Source: an uncultured Lachnospiraceae bacterium (GTDB taxonomy: Bacteria; Bacillota; Clostridia; Lachnospirales; Lachnospiraceae). Taken from it: DNA of 57,981 nucleotides. Below, in pieces: positions 8,394-17,520 of the stretch; positions within the stretch are counted from its first letter, which is position 1, and each line of letters begins with the position of its first letter. The stretch is from NCBI GenBank assembly GCA_900316165.1, contig ONBW01000009.1, forward strand, positions 1-57,981. The letters run 5' to 3'. A program made the position numbers and the translations under genes. A model generated the notes under the pieces. That model was not told where the DNA came from. It did no database searches and saw nothing but the letters and a program-made list of their open reading frames with translations.

Positions 8394-9551
8394 ATGAATT
8401 ATGAATTGATGGCACCCTGCCATTTCGGGCTGGAAACGGTGCTTAAACGGGAAATCTATGACTTAGGCTATGAGATCACGAAGGTCGAGGACGGTCACGT
8501 ATTCTTTGAGGCGGACGAGGACGGAATCGTAACCTCAAATCTCTGCCTGCGTACAGCGGAGAGAGTTCTTCTGGTCGTTGGCCGTTTCAGTGCAAAGACC
8601 TATGAGGAGTTTTTCCAGGGGATGAAGAGCATTCCATGGGAGAAGTACCTGCCAAAGGATGCGAAGTTCTGGGTCACTAAGGCTACCTCTGTAAAAAGTA
8701 AACTCTTCTCTGTTACAGACCTGCAGAGAGTCGGAAAGAAAGCCATGGTAAAAAGGCTTTCGGATATTTTTGGAATAGAGCATTTCCCTGAGAGCGGAAG
8801 CGACTACCCGGTAAGAATCTTTATCTACCACGATGAGGTTACTGTGACTCTCGACACCTCAGGTGACGCTCTGCACAAGAGAGGCTACCGTAAGGAGACC
8901 GGAAAGGCTCCGATCTCTGAGACGATAGCAGCGGCACTTATTATGCTCACTCCATGGAAGGCTGACAGGATTCTTGCTGATCCGTTCTGCGGCAGCGGGA
9001 CCATCCCTATTGAGGCAGCACTTATCGCCGCGAATATCGCACCGGGACTTTACAGGCATTTTGCCGCGGAGGGCTGGACGAACCTGATAGATAAGAAGCT
9101 TTGGGCCGATGAGAAAAAATGGCTCCGTGAGGCTGTAGATACCGATGTTAAGACACAGATCTTCGGCTCGGATATAGATCCTGATATGATCCGTATCGCA
9201 AACGAGAACGCGGCGAGAGCCGGAGTAAAGCAGCTTATCAGCTTTAAGAGGTTAGACGCCGGTGACTTCAGGATGAAAAGCCCTTATGGGTTTATGATAA
9301 CGAACCCTCCATACGGAGAGAGGCTCTCTGATAAGGAAGAGCTTCCGGAGCTTTATAAGAAGCTCAACAGATCGTACAGAAATCTGGACAAGTGGTCACT
9401 CTATGTGATAACGGCCTGGGAGGACGCTACCAAGTTCCTCGGTGGAAAGCCGGACAAAAACAGAAAGATTTATAACGGAATGCTAAAGACCTATTACTAT
9501 CAGTACATGGGCCCGAAGCCGAAAAAGGGAGAGATAGATGGGAAGGACTGA
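8394..9551 (+). CDS. THUMP-domain class I rRNA methyltransferase (RlmL-like)
   Basis: A 385-residue RNA methyltransferase of the RlmL/YpsC family, which methylates N2 of a 23S rRNA guanine. The N-terminal THUMP module begins with the family start ELMAPCHFGLETVLKREI; the C-terminal Rossmann domain has DPFCGSGTIPIEAA for S-adenosylmethionine binding and the catalytic TNPPYGER. No ribosome site lies between the preceding terminator and the ATG. The gene overlaps the amidase gene by 14 bases, so the two are coupled. The exact target base is inferred from the family. Confidence 0.9.
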   Translation: MNYELMAPCHFGLETVLKREIYDLGYEITKVEDGHVFFEADEDGIVTSNLCLRTAERVLLVVGRFSAKTYEEFFQGMKSIPWEKYLPKDAKFWVTKATSVKSKLFSVTDLQRVGKKAMVKRLSDIFGIEHFPESGSDYPVRIFIYHDEVTVTLDTSGDALHKRGYRKETGKAPISETIAAALIMLTPWKADRILADPFCGSGTIPIEAALIAANIAPGLYRHFAAEGWTNLIDKKLWADEKKWLREAVDTDVKTQIFGSDIDPDMIRIANENAARAGVKQLISFKRLDAGDFRMKSPYGFMITNPPYGERLSDKEELPELYKKLNRSYRNLDKWSLYVITAWEDATKFLGGKPDKNRKIYNGMLKTYYYQYMGPKPKKGEIDGKD

Positions 9552-10629
9552 AAAGACGGCGGTCCGCCTGACTGCAATTTTCTTAATTGTTTTTTCTTTA
9601 GCGGGAATCCTCATTCTCTGGACCAGGCAGGGTACAGGAGTTATGGCACGCCAGCGTGTTGCTGAAAAGAGCGGTTCGCTGATGGACTATCTGAAGGAGA
9701 CAGATCAGAAGACTGAGGCAGTGCAGAAGCTTCATTCACTCCGCCTGGTGCTGCCAGTTCGACACAGTGCTGATTCGATAAGTATTCGCAGTCAGAACCT
9801 GTTCACGGAGTACACGATCACAATCCCTGATATCACAGCCTCGTACTTCACGGAATATCCTGTATCTGGAAATGGTCAGGGCATAAATGACCTGACATAT
9901 GAGATGGACGGGGACAAGGGAGTGCTTACTCTTACAACGAACCAGTCACTTTTCCTCGAGGAGTCCGTATCCGGTTCCTATGTGTTCTTTGATTTCAAGG
10001 ACATAAGAGACTACTTCGACAAGGTTGTGGTAATCGATGCCGGACATGGCGGAAACGACAATGGCTGTATGGCCGACGGAGTATATGAGAAGGATCTGAC
10101 GCTTGAAATAGTAAAAAAATTTAAGCAGTTGACTGATCAAAATGCCGTTACAGAAGTTAAAGAATATGGAAATACTTTAACGTCAATGCAGATAGCCGGA
10201 GTTGGGAAGGTTGGATTTTTCTACACCAGACTTTCGGATAAAAAAGTATACCTGCGGCCTAGAAGAGAGATGGCAGAAAAGCTCGGAGCCGACCTGTTCT
10301 TATCCGTCCATATCAATTCGACATCTTCTGGAAGAGAGTCATCGATAAACGGAGGCCAGGTACTCTACAAGGCATCTGATAAGACAGGTGAGTCGAAGAA
10401 GTTTGCTGATATCGTTATGAATCAGATGGCTGAAAAGCTTGGCTGCCGAAAGAGAGGTGCTATCGCCGGAGATAATATCTATATCGTGCGTACTGCGAAA
10501 ATGCCGGTAGCTCTTGCGGAGATTGGCTTTATCACGAATAAGACTGAGAGAGAAAAGCTTTTATCAGATGATTATCAGGAGAAGACTGCACAGGCACTTC
10601 TTGATGCTATTACTGAATATTTGGGATAA
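9538..10629 (+). CDS. N-acetylmuramoyl-L-alanine amidase (Amidase_3)
   Basis: A 363-residue cell-wall hydrolase cutting the lactyl-amide bond of peptidoglycan. A single N-terminal membrane or signal segment (about residues 9-27) exports it. The C-terminal Amidase_3 domain starts at VVVIDAGHGGNDNG; zinc ligands and catalytic residues are visible as the His of AGHGG, the Glu of YEKDLTLEI, the His of LSVHINS and the Glu of ALAEIGFITN. Residues about 50-160 form an extra beta-rich domain of the AMIN type. The start has GGGAGAG upstream and overlaps the methyltransferase gene. Confidence 0.9.
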   Translation: MGRTEKTAVRLTAIFLIVFSLAGILILWTRQGTGVMARQRVAEKSGSLMDYLKETDQKTEAVQKLHSLRLVLPVRHSADSISIRSQNLFTEYTITIPDITASYFTEYPVSGNGQGINDLTYEMDGDKGVLTLTTNQSLFLEESVSGSYVFFDFKDIRDYFDKVVVIDAGHGGNDNGCMADGVYEKDLTLEIVKKFKQLTDQNAVTEVKEYGNTLTSMQIAGVGKVGFFYTRLSDKKVYLRPRREMAEKLGADLFLSVHINSTSSGRESSINGGQVLYKASDKTGESKKFADIVMNQMAEKLGCRKRGAIAGDNIYIVRTAKMPVALAEIGFITNKTEREKLLSDDYQEKTAQALLDAITEYLG

Positions 10630-10638
10630 GGAGAAAAT

Positions 10639-11247
10639 ATGCGTATTATTTTTGCAACAGGAAATAAAAATAAAGTAAGAGAGTGCCACGAGATTTTAAG
10701 CGATGTGGCTGATGAAATAATTTCGATGAAGGAAGCCGGACTTGACCCTGAGATAGTAGAGGACGGAAAGACCTTTGAAGAGAATGCGATGATAAAGGCA
10801 AAGACGGTTCATGACCTGGCAAAGGATGCTGTTGTAATCGCCGATGACTCCGGACTCTGTGTTGACGCCTTAAATGGAGAACCTGGAATCTACTCTGCCA
10901 GATATTTGGGTGAGGACACTTCCTATGATATCAAGAATGCGAAGATTCTCGAAAGACTTAAAGGTGTTCCGAAGGAGAAGCGCACAGCGAGATTCGTCTG
11001 CGCCATGGCCGCAGTTCTTCCAGACGAAACCTCTTTTACAAGGACAGGAGTTATGGAGGGTTACATAGGAGACCATGCTGAAGGAGAGAACGGATTTGGC
11101 TACGATCCGATATTTTTCGTAGAGCCACAGAACTGCTCGACAGCAGTGCTTTCTCCGGATGACAAGAATGCGATCTCACACAGGGGAAAGGCTATGAGGG
11201 CTATGGCGGAGGAGCTTAAGAAAAGACTTGGAAAGGATAAAAAATGA
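10639..11247 (+). CDS. rdgB: XTP/dITP diphosphatase (RdgB/HAM1)
   Basis: A 202-residue nucleotide house-cleaning enzyme hydrolysing non-canonical purine triphosphates (XTP, ITP, dITP) to monophosphates. The start IIFATGNKNKVRE is the nucleotide-binding signature; FEENAMIKA, ADDSGLCVDAL and GENGFGYDPIFF complete the active site, and ISHRGKAM is the conserved C-terminal motif. Length is normal. It follows the amidase gene by nine bases and overlaps the phosphodiesterase gene (ATGA), a common clostridial arrangement. Confidence 0.96.
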   Translation: MRIIFATGNKNKVRECHEILSDVADEIISMKEAGLDPEIVEDGKTFEENAMIKAKTVHDLAKDAVVIADDSGLCVDALNGEPGIYSARYLGEDTSYDIKNAKILERLKGVPKEKRTARFVCAMAAVLPDETSFTRTGVMEGYIGDHAEGENGFGYDPIFFVEPQNCSTAVLSPDDKNAISHRGKAMRAMAEELKKRLGKDKK

Positions 11248-11726
11248 CCGTTCTTGTAGTAAGCGATTCACACGGCAGAAATGATAACCTCGAGCGCGCA
11301 ATCCTTCAGGTGAGGCCAGACATCATTTACCATTTAGGTGACGCGCAGGGCTATGAAAACGAGCTTCGAACAGGCTGCGGCTGTCCGCTTTTCTACGTCA
11401 GAGGAAACTGCGACTGGGGAAGCGACGCGCCTGTGTATCAGGTCACCAAGCTGGGCAATCATCGTATATTTTTAACACATGGAGACAGATATGGCGTCAA
11501 GTATTCGAATGCAGAGCTTATCACTGCGGCAGAAGAACACAACTGTGATGTGGCTATCTACGGACACACGCACTGGCCTGAGCTGGTGAAGGCTGACGGC
11601 ATAACTATTTTAAACCCTGGATCGATTTCCCTGCCGCGTCAGCCGGGGCGGATTCCTACATTTGCGACCATAGATGTGGACAAAAACGGAGAGCTTCATT
11701 TTACAATAAATGAGATGAAACCTTGA
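11244..11726 (+). CDS. YfcE/MJ0936-type metallophosphoesterase
   Basis: A 160-residue calcineurin-like phosphoesterase. Metal-binding motifs are seen in order: VSDSHGR, LGDAQG, VRGNCDWG, LTHGDRYG and YGHTHWP. Proteins of this family are cytoplasmic phosphodiesterases of broad in vitro activity whose natural substrate is unsettled. It overlaps rdgB by four bases and is translationally coupled. The ileS promoter starts within its last codons. Confidence 0.92.
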   Translation: MTVLVVSDSHGRNDNLERAILQVRPDIIYHLGDAQGYENELRTGCGCPLFYVRGNCDWGSDAPVYQVTKLGNHRIFLTHGDRYGVKYSNAELITAAEEHNCDVAIYGHTHWPELVKADGITILNPGSISLPRQPGRIPTFATIDVDKNGELHFTINEMKP

Positions 11727-11751
11727 CAATAAATGCGATAGCACATAAAAT
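11723..11751 (+). promoter_or_regulatory. Promoter for ileS
   Basis: Consensus TTGACA at 11723-11728, exactly 17 bp, and TAAAAT at 11746-11751. The -35 box overlaps the stop codon of the upstream gene. No T-box leader fits into the 50 bp that remain before ileS. Confidence 0.85.
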
Positions 11752-11804
11752 AGTTTTTCAAGGCGTTTTGTCTTAAATGGAATAAGAAAGGATTGATTCC
11801 CAAA

Positions 11805-14800
11805 ATGAAAACAATCTACGACAGTGTAAACACTGACATGGACTTCGTCGGACGTGAGCACAGCGTCGAGGAGTTCTGGAGAAATGAGAACATCTTCGAG
11901 AAATCAGAAGAAGAGAATAAAGGCAAGGGTGAGACCTACACCTTCTATGACGGACCTCCGACAGCAAACGGAAAGCCTCATATAGGACACGTTCTTACCC
12001 GTGTCATTAAGGATATGATCCCTAGATACCAGACCATGAAGGGCAAGTATGTCCCAAGAAAGGCCGGCTGGGATACTCACGGACTTCCTGTAGAGCTTGA
12101 GGTCGAGAAGGAGCTCGGACTCAACGGAAAGGACCAGATAGAGAAGTACGGCATGGAGCCGTTCATCAAGAAATGCCGTGAGAGTGTTTGGAAATACAAG
12201 GGCATGTGGGAGAAATTCTCTGACCAGGTTGGTTTCTGGGCAGACATGAAGAATCCGTACATCACCTATGACAATAATTTCATCGAGTCCGAGTGGTGGG
12301 CCTTAAAGGAAATCTGGAACAAGGGCCTTCTCTACAAGGGCTTTAAGGTCGTACCTTACTGCCCTCGCTGCGGAACCCCGCTTTCAGCACAGGAGGTCGC
12401 ACAGGGCTATAAGACAGTCAAGGAGCGTTCAGCTATAGTCCGTTTCAAGGCTAAGGGTGAGGACGCTTACTTCCTCGCATGGACGACTACCCCATGGACA
12501 CTTCCTTCAAACGTTGCTCTCTGCGTTAACCCGGAGGAGACTTATCTTAAAGTAAAGGCCTGCGACGGATACACATATTACATTGCAGAGGCTCTTGCAG
12601 ACAAGGTCTTAGGCCAGCTGCTTTCTAAGGATGAGTTCAAGGAGGCAATGGGTGGAAAGGCCTATGAGGTTCTAGAGACTTATAAGGGTAAGGACCTTGA
12701 ATACAGAGAGTACGAGCCGCTTTACGAGTGTGCAGGTCAGGCCGCAGCAAAGCAGCACAAGAAGGCACATTTCGTTACCTGTGACGATTACGTAACCATG
12801 ACAGATGGTACAGGAATCGTTCATATCGCACCGGCCTTCGGTGAGGACGACAGCCGTATCGGAAGAGATTATGATCTTCCATTCGTACAGTTCGTAGATG
12901 ACAAGGGTGACATGACAGATGACACTCCATTCGGCGGCCTGTTCGTAAAGAAGGCTGATCCTGAGGTGCTTAAGGATTTAAGCTCCAAGAAGCTTTTATT
13001 TGATGCTCCGAAGTTCGAGCATGACTATCCTCACTGCTGGAGATGTGATACTCCACTTATCTACTATGCCCGAGAGTCATGGTTTATCAAAATGACTGAG
13101 GTTAAGGATGAGCTTGTAGCAAATAACAAGACTGTAAACTGGATTCCTAAGTCAATTGGTGAAGGCCGTTTCGGCAACTGGCTTGAGAACGTTCAGGACT
13201 GGGGCGTTTCAAGAAACAGATACTGGGGTACTCCGATGCCTATCTGGGAGTGCGAGGACTGCGGTTACCAGGAGGCTATCGGCAGCAGGCAGGAGCTTGC
13301 TGACAGAAGCGGAAATCCTGAGTATAAGACAATCGAGCTTCACAGACCGTATATAGATCAGGTTACTATGAAGTGCCCTAAGTGCGGAAAGACCATGCAC
13401 CGTATCCCAGAGGTTCTTGACTGCTGGTTCGATTCAGGAGCTATGCCTTTCGCACAGCATCACTATCCATTCGAGAATCAGGATGTATTCAAGCAGCAGT
13501 TCCCGGCAGAGTTCATCTCCGAGGCTGTCGATCAGACACGTGGATGGTTCTACTCACTTATGGCAGAGTCGACCTTACTTTTCCACTGTGCTCCATATAA
13601 GAACGTTATCGTTTTAGGACATGTTCAGGATAAGAACGGTCAGAAGATGTCAAAGAGTAAGGGCAACGCTGTAGACCCGTTCGAGGCACTTGACCAGTTC
13701 GGTGCAGACGCGATCAGATGGTATTTTTACATCAATTCAGCACCTTGGCTTCCGAACAAGTTCCACGAGGATGCCGTTAAGGAGGGCCAGAAGAAGTTCT
13801 TATCAACTCTATGGAACACCTACGCCTTCTATGTCCTCTATGCAAATATCGATGAGTTCGACCCGACGAAGTACAGCCTCGACTACGACTCACTTACTGT
13901 AATGGATAAGTGGATCCTCTCAAGACTTAACTCAACTGTAAAGGAAGTCGACTCAGACTTAGGCTCATACAAGATCCCTGAGGCCGCAAGAGCATTAGAG
14001 TCATTTGTAGATGAGCTTTCTAACTGGTATGTCCGCCGCTGCCGTGAGAGATTCTGGGCTAAGGGCATGGAACAGGATAAAATAAACGCATACGAGACTT
14101 TATACACCTGCCTCGTTACTATCTCAAAGACTGCTGCTCCGATGATCCCGTTCATGACTGAGGAGATTTATCAGAACATTGTAAGAAAAGTAGACGCTTC
14201 TGCACCTGAGTCAATCCACCTCTGCTCATTCCCTGAGGTAAATGAGAGCTTCATCGACTCCGACTTAGAGGATAAGATGGGCGAGCTCCTTAAGGTTGTA
14301 GTAGCCGGACGTGCCTGCAGAAACGCAAGTAATATCAAGAACAGACAGCCATTGGCTCAGATGTTTATAAAGGCTGATGAGAAGCTCGATAAGTTCTATA
14401 CAGATATCATCGCAGACGAGCTCAATGTCAAGAAAGCAGAGTTCAAGGACGATATCTCAGACCTTACTACCTACACCTTCAAGCCTCAGCTTAAGACTGT
14501 AGGACCTAAGTACGGTAAGTTCTTAGGAAAGATCCAGGGCGCCTTAAAGGAGCTTGATGGAAATAAGGCCATGGCAGAGCTTAATGAGAACGGAGCTCTG
14601 AAGTTCCCTGAGATCGATTCAAGCATTGAGCTTACAAAGGACGATCTGCTTATCTCAGAGCAGGCAGAGCCAGGCTATGTGACAAACACTAACGGAAATG
14701 TCACAGTAGTCATGGATACGAACCTTACACCGGAGCTTCTTGAAGAGGGATTTGTAAGAGAGCTTATCTCAAAGATTCAGACTATGAGAAAAGAAGCTGG

Positions 14801-14993
14801 ATTCGAGGTTATGGACCGTATCTCAGTCGGCTTTACCGGAAACGATAAGATCAAGGATATTTTTACAGCTAACAAGGAAACCATCAGCCACGAGGTCTTA
14901 GCAGACAGTATCGAGGAAGGTGAGCTTTCAGGTTATACAAAGGAGTGGAACATCAACGGAGAGAAGGTTTCACTTACTGTAAAGAAGAACTAA
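11805..14993 (+). CDS. ileS: Isoleucine--tRNA ligase
   Basis: A 1062-residue class I aminoacyl-tRNA synthetase. Motifs: the HIGH equivalent in PHIGHVLTR near residue 59, the editing (CP1) domain with TTTPWTLPSN, KMSKSKGN for ATP binding, and a C-terminal anticodon-binding region. Length about 1060 and the overall sequence fit the eukaryote-like, mupirocin-tolerant IleS type rather than the shorter 920-residue bacterial type. The frame reaches a TTG at 11793, but that abuts the AAAGGA ribosome site; the ATG at 11805 is preferred. Its own promoter lies at 11723. No T-box is visible, which is unusual for a clostridial synthetase gene. Confidence 0.97.
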   Translation: MKTIYDSVNTDMDFVGREHSVEEFWRNENIFEKSEEENKGKGETYTFYDGPPTANGKPHIGHVLTRVIKDMIPRYQTMKGKYVPRKAGWDTHGLPVELEVEKELGLNGKDQIEKYGMEPFIKKCRESVWKYKGMWEKFSDQVGFWADMKNPYITYDNNFIESEWWALKEIWNKGLLYKGFKVVPYCPRCGTPLSAQEVAQGYKTVKERSAIVRFKAKGEDAYFLAWTTTPWTLPSNVALCVNPEETYLKVKACDGYTYYIAEALADKVLGQLLSKDEFKEAMGGKAYEVLETYKGKDLEYREYEPLYECAGQAAAKQHKKAHFVTCDDYVTMTDGTGIVHIAPAFGEDDSRIGRDYDLPFVQFVDDKGDMTDDTPFGGLFVKKADPEVLKDLSSKKLLFDAPKFEHDYPHCWRCDTPLIYYARESWFIKMTEVKDELVANNKTVNWIPKSIGEGRFGNWLENVQDWGVSRNRYWGTPMPIWECEDCGYQEAIGSRQELADRSGNPEYKTIELHRPYIDQVTMKCPKCGKTMHRIPEVLDCWFDSGAMPFAQHHYPFENQDVFKQQFPAEFISEAVDQTRGWFYSLMAESTLLFHCAPYKNVIVLGHVQDKNGQKMSKSKGNAVDPFEALDQFGADAIRWYFYINSAPWLPNKFHEDAVKEGQKKFLSTLWNTYAFYVLYANIDEFDPTKYSLDYDSLTVMDKWILSRLNSTVKEVDSDLGSYKIPEAARALESFVDELSNWYVRRCRERFWAKGMEQDKINAYETLYTCLVTISKTAAPMIPFMTEEIYQNIVRKVDASAPESIHLCSFPEVNESFIDSDLEDKMGELLKVVVAGRACRNASNIKNRQPLAQMFIKADEKLDKFYTDIIADELNVKKAEFKDDISDLTTYTFKPQLKTVGPKYGKFLGKIQGALKELDGNKAMAELNENGALKFPEIDSSIELTKDDLLISEQAEPGYVTNTNGNVTVVMDTNLTPELLEEGFVRELISKIQTMRKEAGFEVMDRISVGFTGNDKIKDIFTANKETISHEVLADSIEEGELSGYTKEWNINGEKVSLTVKKN

Positions 14994-15039
14994 GGAAAAA
15001 GAAACTTCGCATCAGCCTGTTTTCAGGCGGGAGGGAATC

Positions 15040-17520
15040 ATGAGTCATCTTAAGGATCTGGACAAGGACACTATCAAAGAAGAGATCAAGGAAAATGTTA
15101 AGCGCCTTTACCGTAAGGAGTTCAAGGAAGCTACAGAGAAGGAAATATTCCAGGCTGTTTCCTTAGTAGTAAAGGACGAGATTATCGACGACTGGCTGGC
15201 AACACAGAACGCAATGGAGGAGCAGGATCCAAAGACAGTTTATTACATGTCGATGGAATTTCTGATGGGCCGTGCGCTCGGAAACAACATGCTAAACCTC
15301 TGCGTCTATGATGAGTTCAAGCAGGCACTTGATGAGCTCGGACTTGATATAGTTTCGATAGAGGATCAGGAACCGGATCCGGCTCTTGGTAACGGAGGTC
15401 TCGGCAGACTTGCTGCCTGCTTCCTCGATTCACTCTCTACACTGGGTTATCCGGCTTATGGCTGCGGAATCCGTTACAGATACGGTATGTTCAAGCAGAA
15501 GATCGAGAACGGCTACCAGAAAGAGGTTCCGGATGACTGGCTTAAGGATAGCTATCCATTCGAGCTGAAGAGAAGTGAGTACACCTTCGAGGTAAAGTTC
15601 GGAGGCTATGTACGTTCTGAGACTGCTCCTGATGGAAATATCAAGTTCATCCAGGAGAATTACAACTCAGTTCTTGCTGTTCCTTATGATATGCCTATCG
15701 TAGGCTACAACAACCACGTAGTAAACTCCCTTATGATCTGGGATGCCCAGCCGAAGCAGGTATTTTCACTTGAGTCTTTCGACAAAGGTGACTATACAAA
15801 GGCTGTTGAGGATGAAAACCTTGCGAGATCTCTTGTAGAGGTTCTCTATCCTAACGATAACCATATCTCTGGTAAGGAGCTTAGACTTAAGCAGCAGTAC
15901 TTCTTCGTATCTGCTTCTCTTCAGAGAGCCATCCAGAGATTCAAGAAGTATCATGATGATATTCACGACCTTCCTAAGAAGGTTGTCTTCCAGATGAATG
16001 ATACCCATCCGACACTTACAGTTCCTGAGCTTATGAGACTTCTTATGGATGTCGAGGGCTTAGGCTGGGATGAGGCCTGGGATATCACGACTCACTGCGT
16101 AGCCTATACAAACCACACTATCATGACTGAGGCTCTTGAGAAGTGGCCTATCGAGATTTTCTCAAGACTCCTTCCACGTATCTACAATATCGTTGAAGAG
16201 ATCAACCGCCGTTTCTGCCTTCAGATCCAGCAGAAATATCCTGGTGATCAGGGCAAAATAGACCGTATGGCCATTATCTACGATGGCCAGGTACGTATGG
16301 CTTACCTCGCTATCGCAGCTGCTTTCTCTGTAAACGGTGTTGCCAAGCTTCATACTGAGATCCTCAAGAAAGAGACCTTAAAGGATTTCTACGAGCTCTA
16401 TCCTGAGAAGTTCAACAACAAGACAAACGGAATCACCCAGAGAAGATTCCTTCTTCATGGAAATCCGCTTCTTGCTTCATGGGTTACAGATAAGATCGGT
16501 GACGGCTGGATCACAGACCTCTCACAGATGAGCAGACTCAAGGTCTTTGTAGATGATGAGAAGGCTCAGCAGGAATTCAGAAGCATCAAGTATAAGAACA
16601 AGGTCCGCCTGGCCCGCTATATAAAGGAGCACAATGGAATCGATGTAGATCCTAACTCCATCTTCGATGTTCAGGTTAAGAGACTTCACGAGTATAAGAG
16701 ACAGCTTCTTAATATCCTTCATGTGATGTATGAGTACAACCGTATCAAGGAGCACCCGGAGATGAAGGTTATTCCTAAGACATATATCTTCGGTGCAAAG
16801 GCAGCTGCCGGATACAAGATTGCCAAGCTTACTATTAAGCTTATCAACAATGTCGCAGCAGTAATAAATAACGACCGTTCCATCGGAAACAAGCTCAAGG
16901 TAGTTTTCATTGAGGACTACAAGGTATCAAATGCCGAGCTTATCTTTGCCGCAGCAGATGTCTCAGAGCAGATATCTACAGCTTCAAAGGAGGCTTCAGG
17001 TACTTCAAATATGAAGTTCATGATGAACGGAGCCATCACCATCGGTACCATGGACGGTGCTACTGTAGAAATGGTTGATGAGATGGGTAAAGAGAATGCG
17101 TTTATTTTTGGAATGAGCGCAGATGAAGTCATACAGCACGAGCAGAGAAGAGACTACAATCCTATGGATATCTTCAATCAGGACCAGGATATCAGAAAAG
17201 TTCTGATGCAGCTTGTAAACGGCTTCTACAGCCCGGAGAATTCAGAGCTGTTCAGACCTATTTACAACTCTCTCTTAAATACTAACGAGACACAGTTCGC
17301 TGATACCTACTTCAACCTTAAGGATTTCCGTTCTTATGCTGAGGCTCAGGATAAGATCATGGAGACCTATCAGGACGAGGCAAAGTGGACACGCATGGCT
17401 ATGATGAACACTGCCTGCTGTGGAAAGTTCTCATCAGACAGAACTATCCAGCAGTATGTCGATGACATCTGGCACCTGGATCACATTAATGTAGACCCGC
17501 TTAAAGACGACGAGATTTAA
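15040..17520 (+). CDS. glgP: Glycogen/maltodextrin phosphorylase
   Basis: An 826-residue GT35 phosphorylase releasing glucose 1-phosphate from alpha-1,4-glucans. The PLP-lysine signature EASGTSNMKFMMNGA is present, with the phosphate-site motif GNGGLGRLAACFLDS near residue 120. Length is typical. A GGGAGGG ribosome site precedes the start. It lies 46 bp behind ileS and shares one base with the ClpX-like gene, so the three are likely co-transcribed. Together with the extracellular amylase at 50104 it supports starch or glycogen use. Confidence 0.96.
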   Translation: MSHLKDLDKDTIKEEIKENVKRLYRKEFKEATEKEIFQAVSLVVKDEIIDDWLATQNAMEEQDPKTVYYMSMEFLMGRALGNNMLNLCVYDEFKQALDELGLDIVSIEDQEPDPALGNGGLGRLAACFLDSLSTLGYPAYGCGIRYRYGMFKQKIENGYQKEVPDDWLKDSYPFELKRSEYTFEVKFGGYVRSETAPDGNIKFIQENYNSVLAVPYDMPIVGYNNHVVNSLMIWDAQPKQVFSLESFDKGDYTKAVEDENLARSLVEVLYPNDNHISGKELRLKQQYFFVSASLQRAIQRFKKYHDDIHDLPKKVVFQMNDTHPTLTVPELMRLLMDVEGLGWDEAWDITTHCVAYTNHTIMTEALEKWPIEIFSRLLPRIYNIVEEINRRFCLQIQQKYPGDQGKIDRMAIIYDGQVRMAYLAIAAAFSVNGVAKLHTEILKKETLKDFYELYPEKFNNKTNGITQRRFLLHGNPLLASWVTDKIGDGWITDLSQMSRLKVFVDDEKAQQEFRSIKYKNKVRLARYIKEHNGIDVDPNSIFDVQVKRLHEYKRQLLNILHVMYEYNRIKEHPEMKVIPKTYIFGAKAAAGYKIAKLTIKLINNVAAVINNDRSIGNKLKVVFIEDYKVSNAELIFAAADVSEQISTASKEASGTSNMKFMMNGAITIGTMDGATVEMVDEMGKENAFIFGMSADEVIQHEQRRDYNPMDIFNQDQDIRKVLMQLVNGFYSPENSELFRPIYNSLLNTNETQFADTYFNLKDFRSYAEAQDKIMETYQDEAKWTRMAMMNTACCGKFSSDRTIQQYVDDIWHLDHINVDPLKDDEI

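Noticed and set aside
11727-11804. T-box leader before ileS
   Set aside because: Only about 50 bp lie between the promoter and the start codon, with no T-box core motif or terminator.
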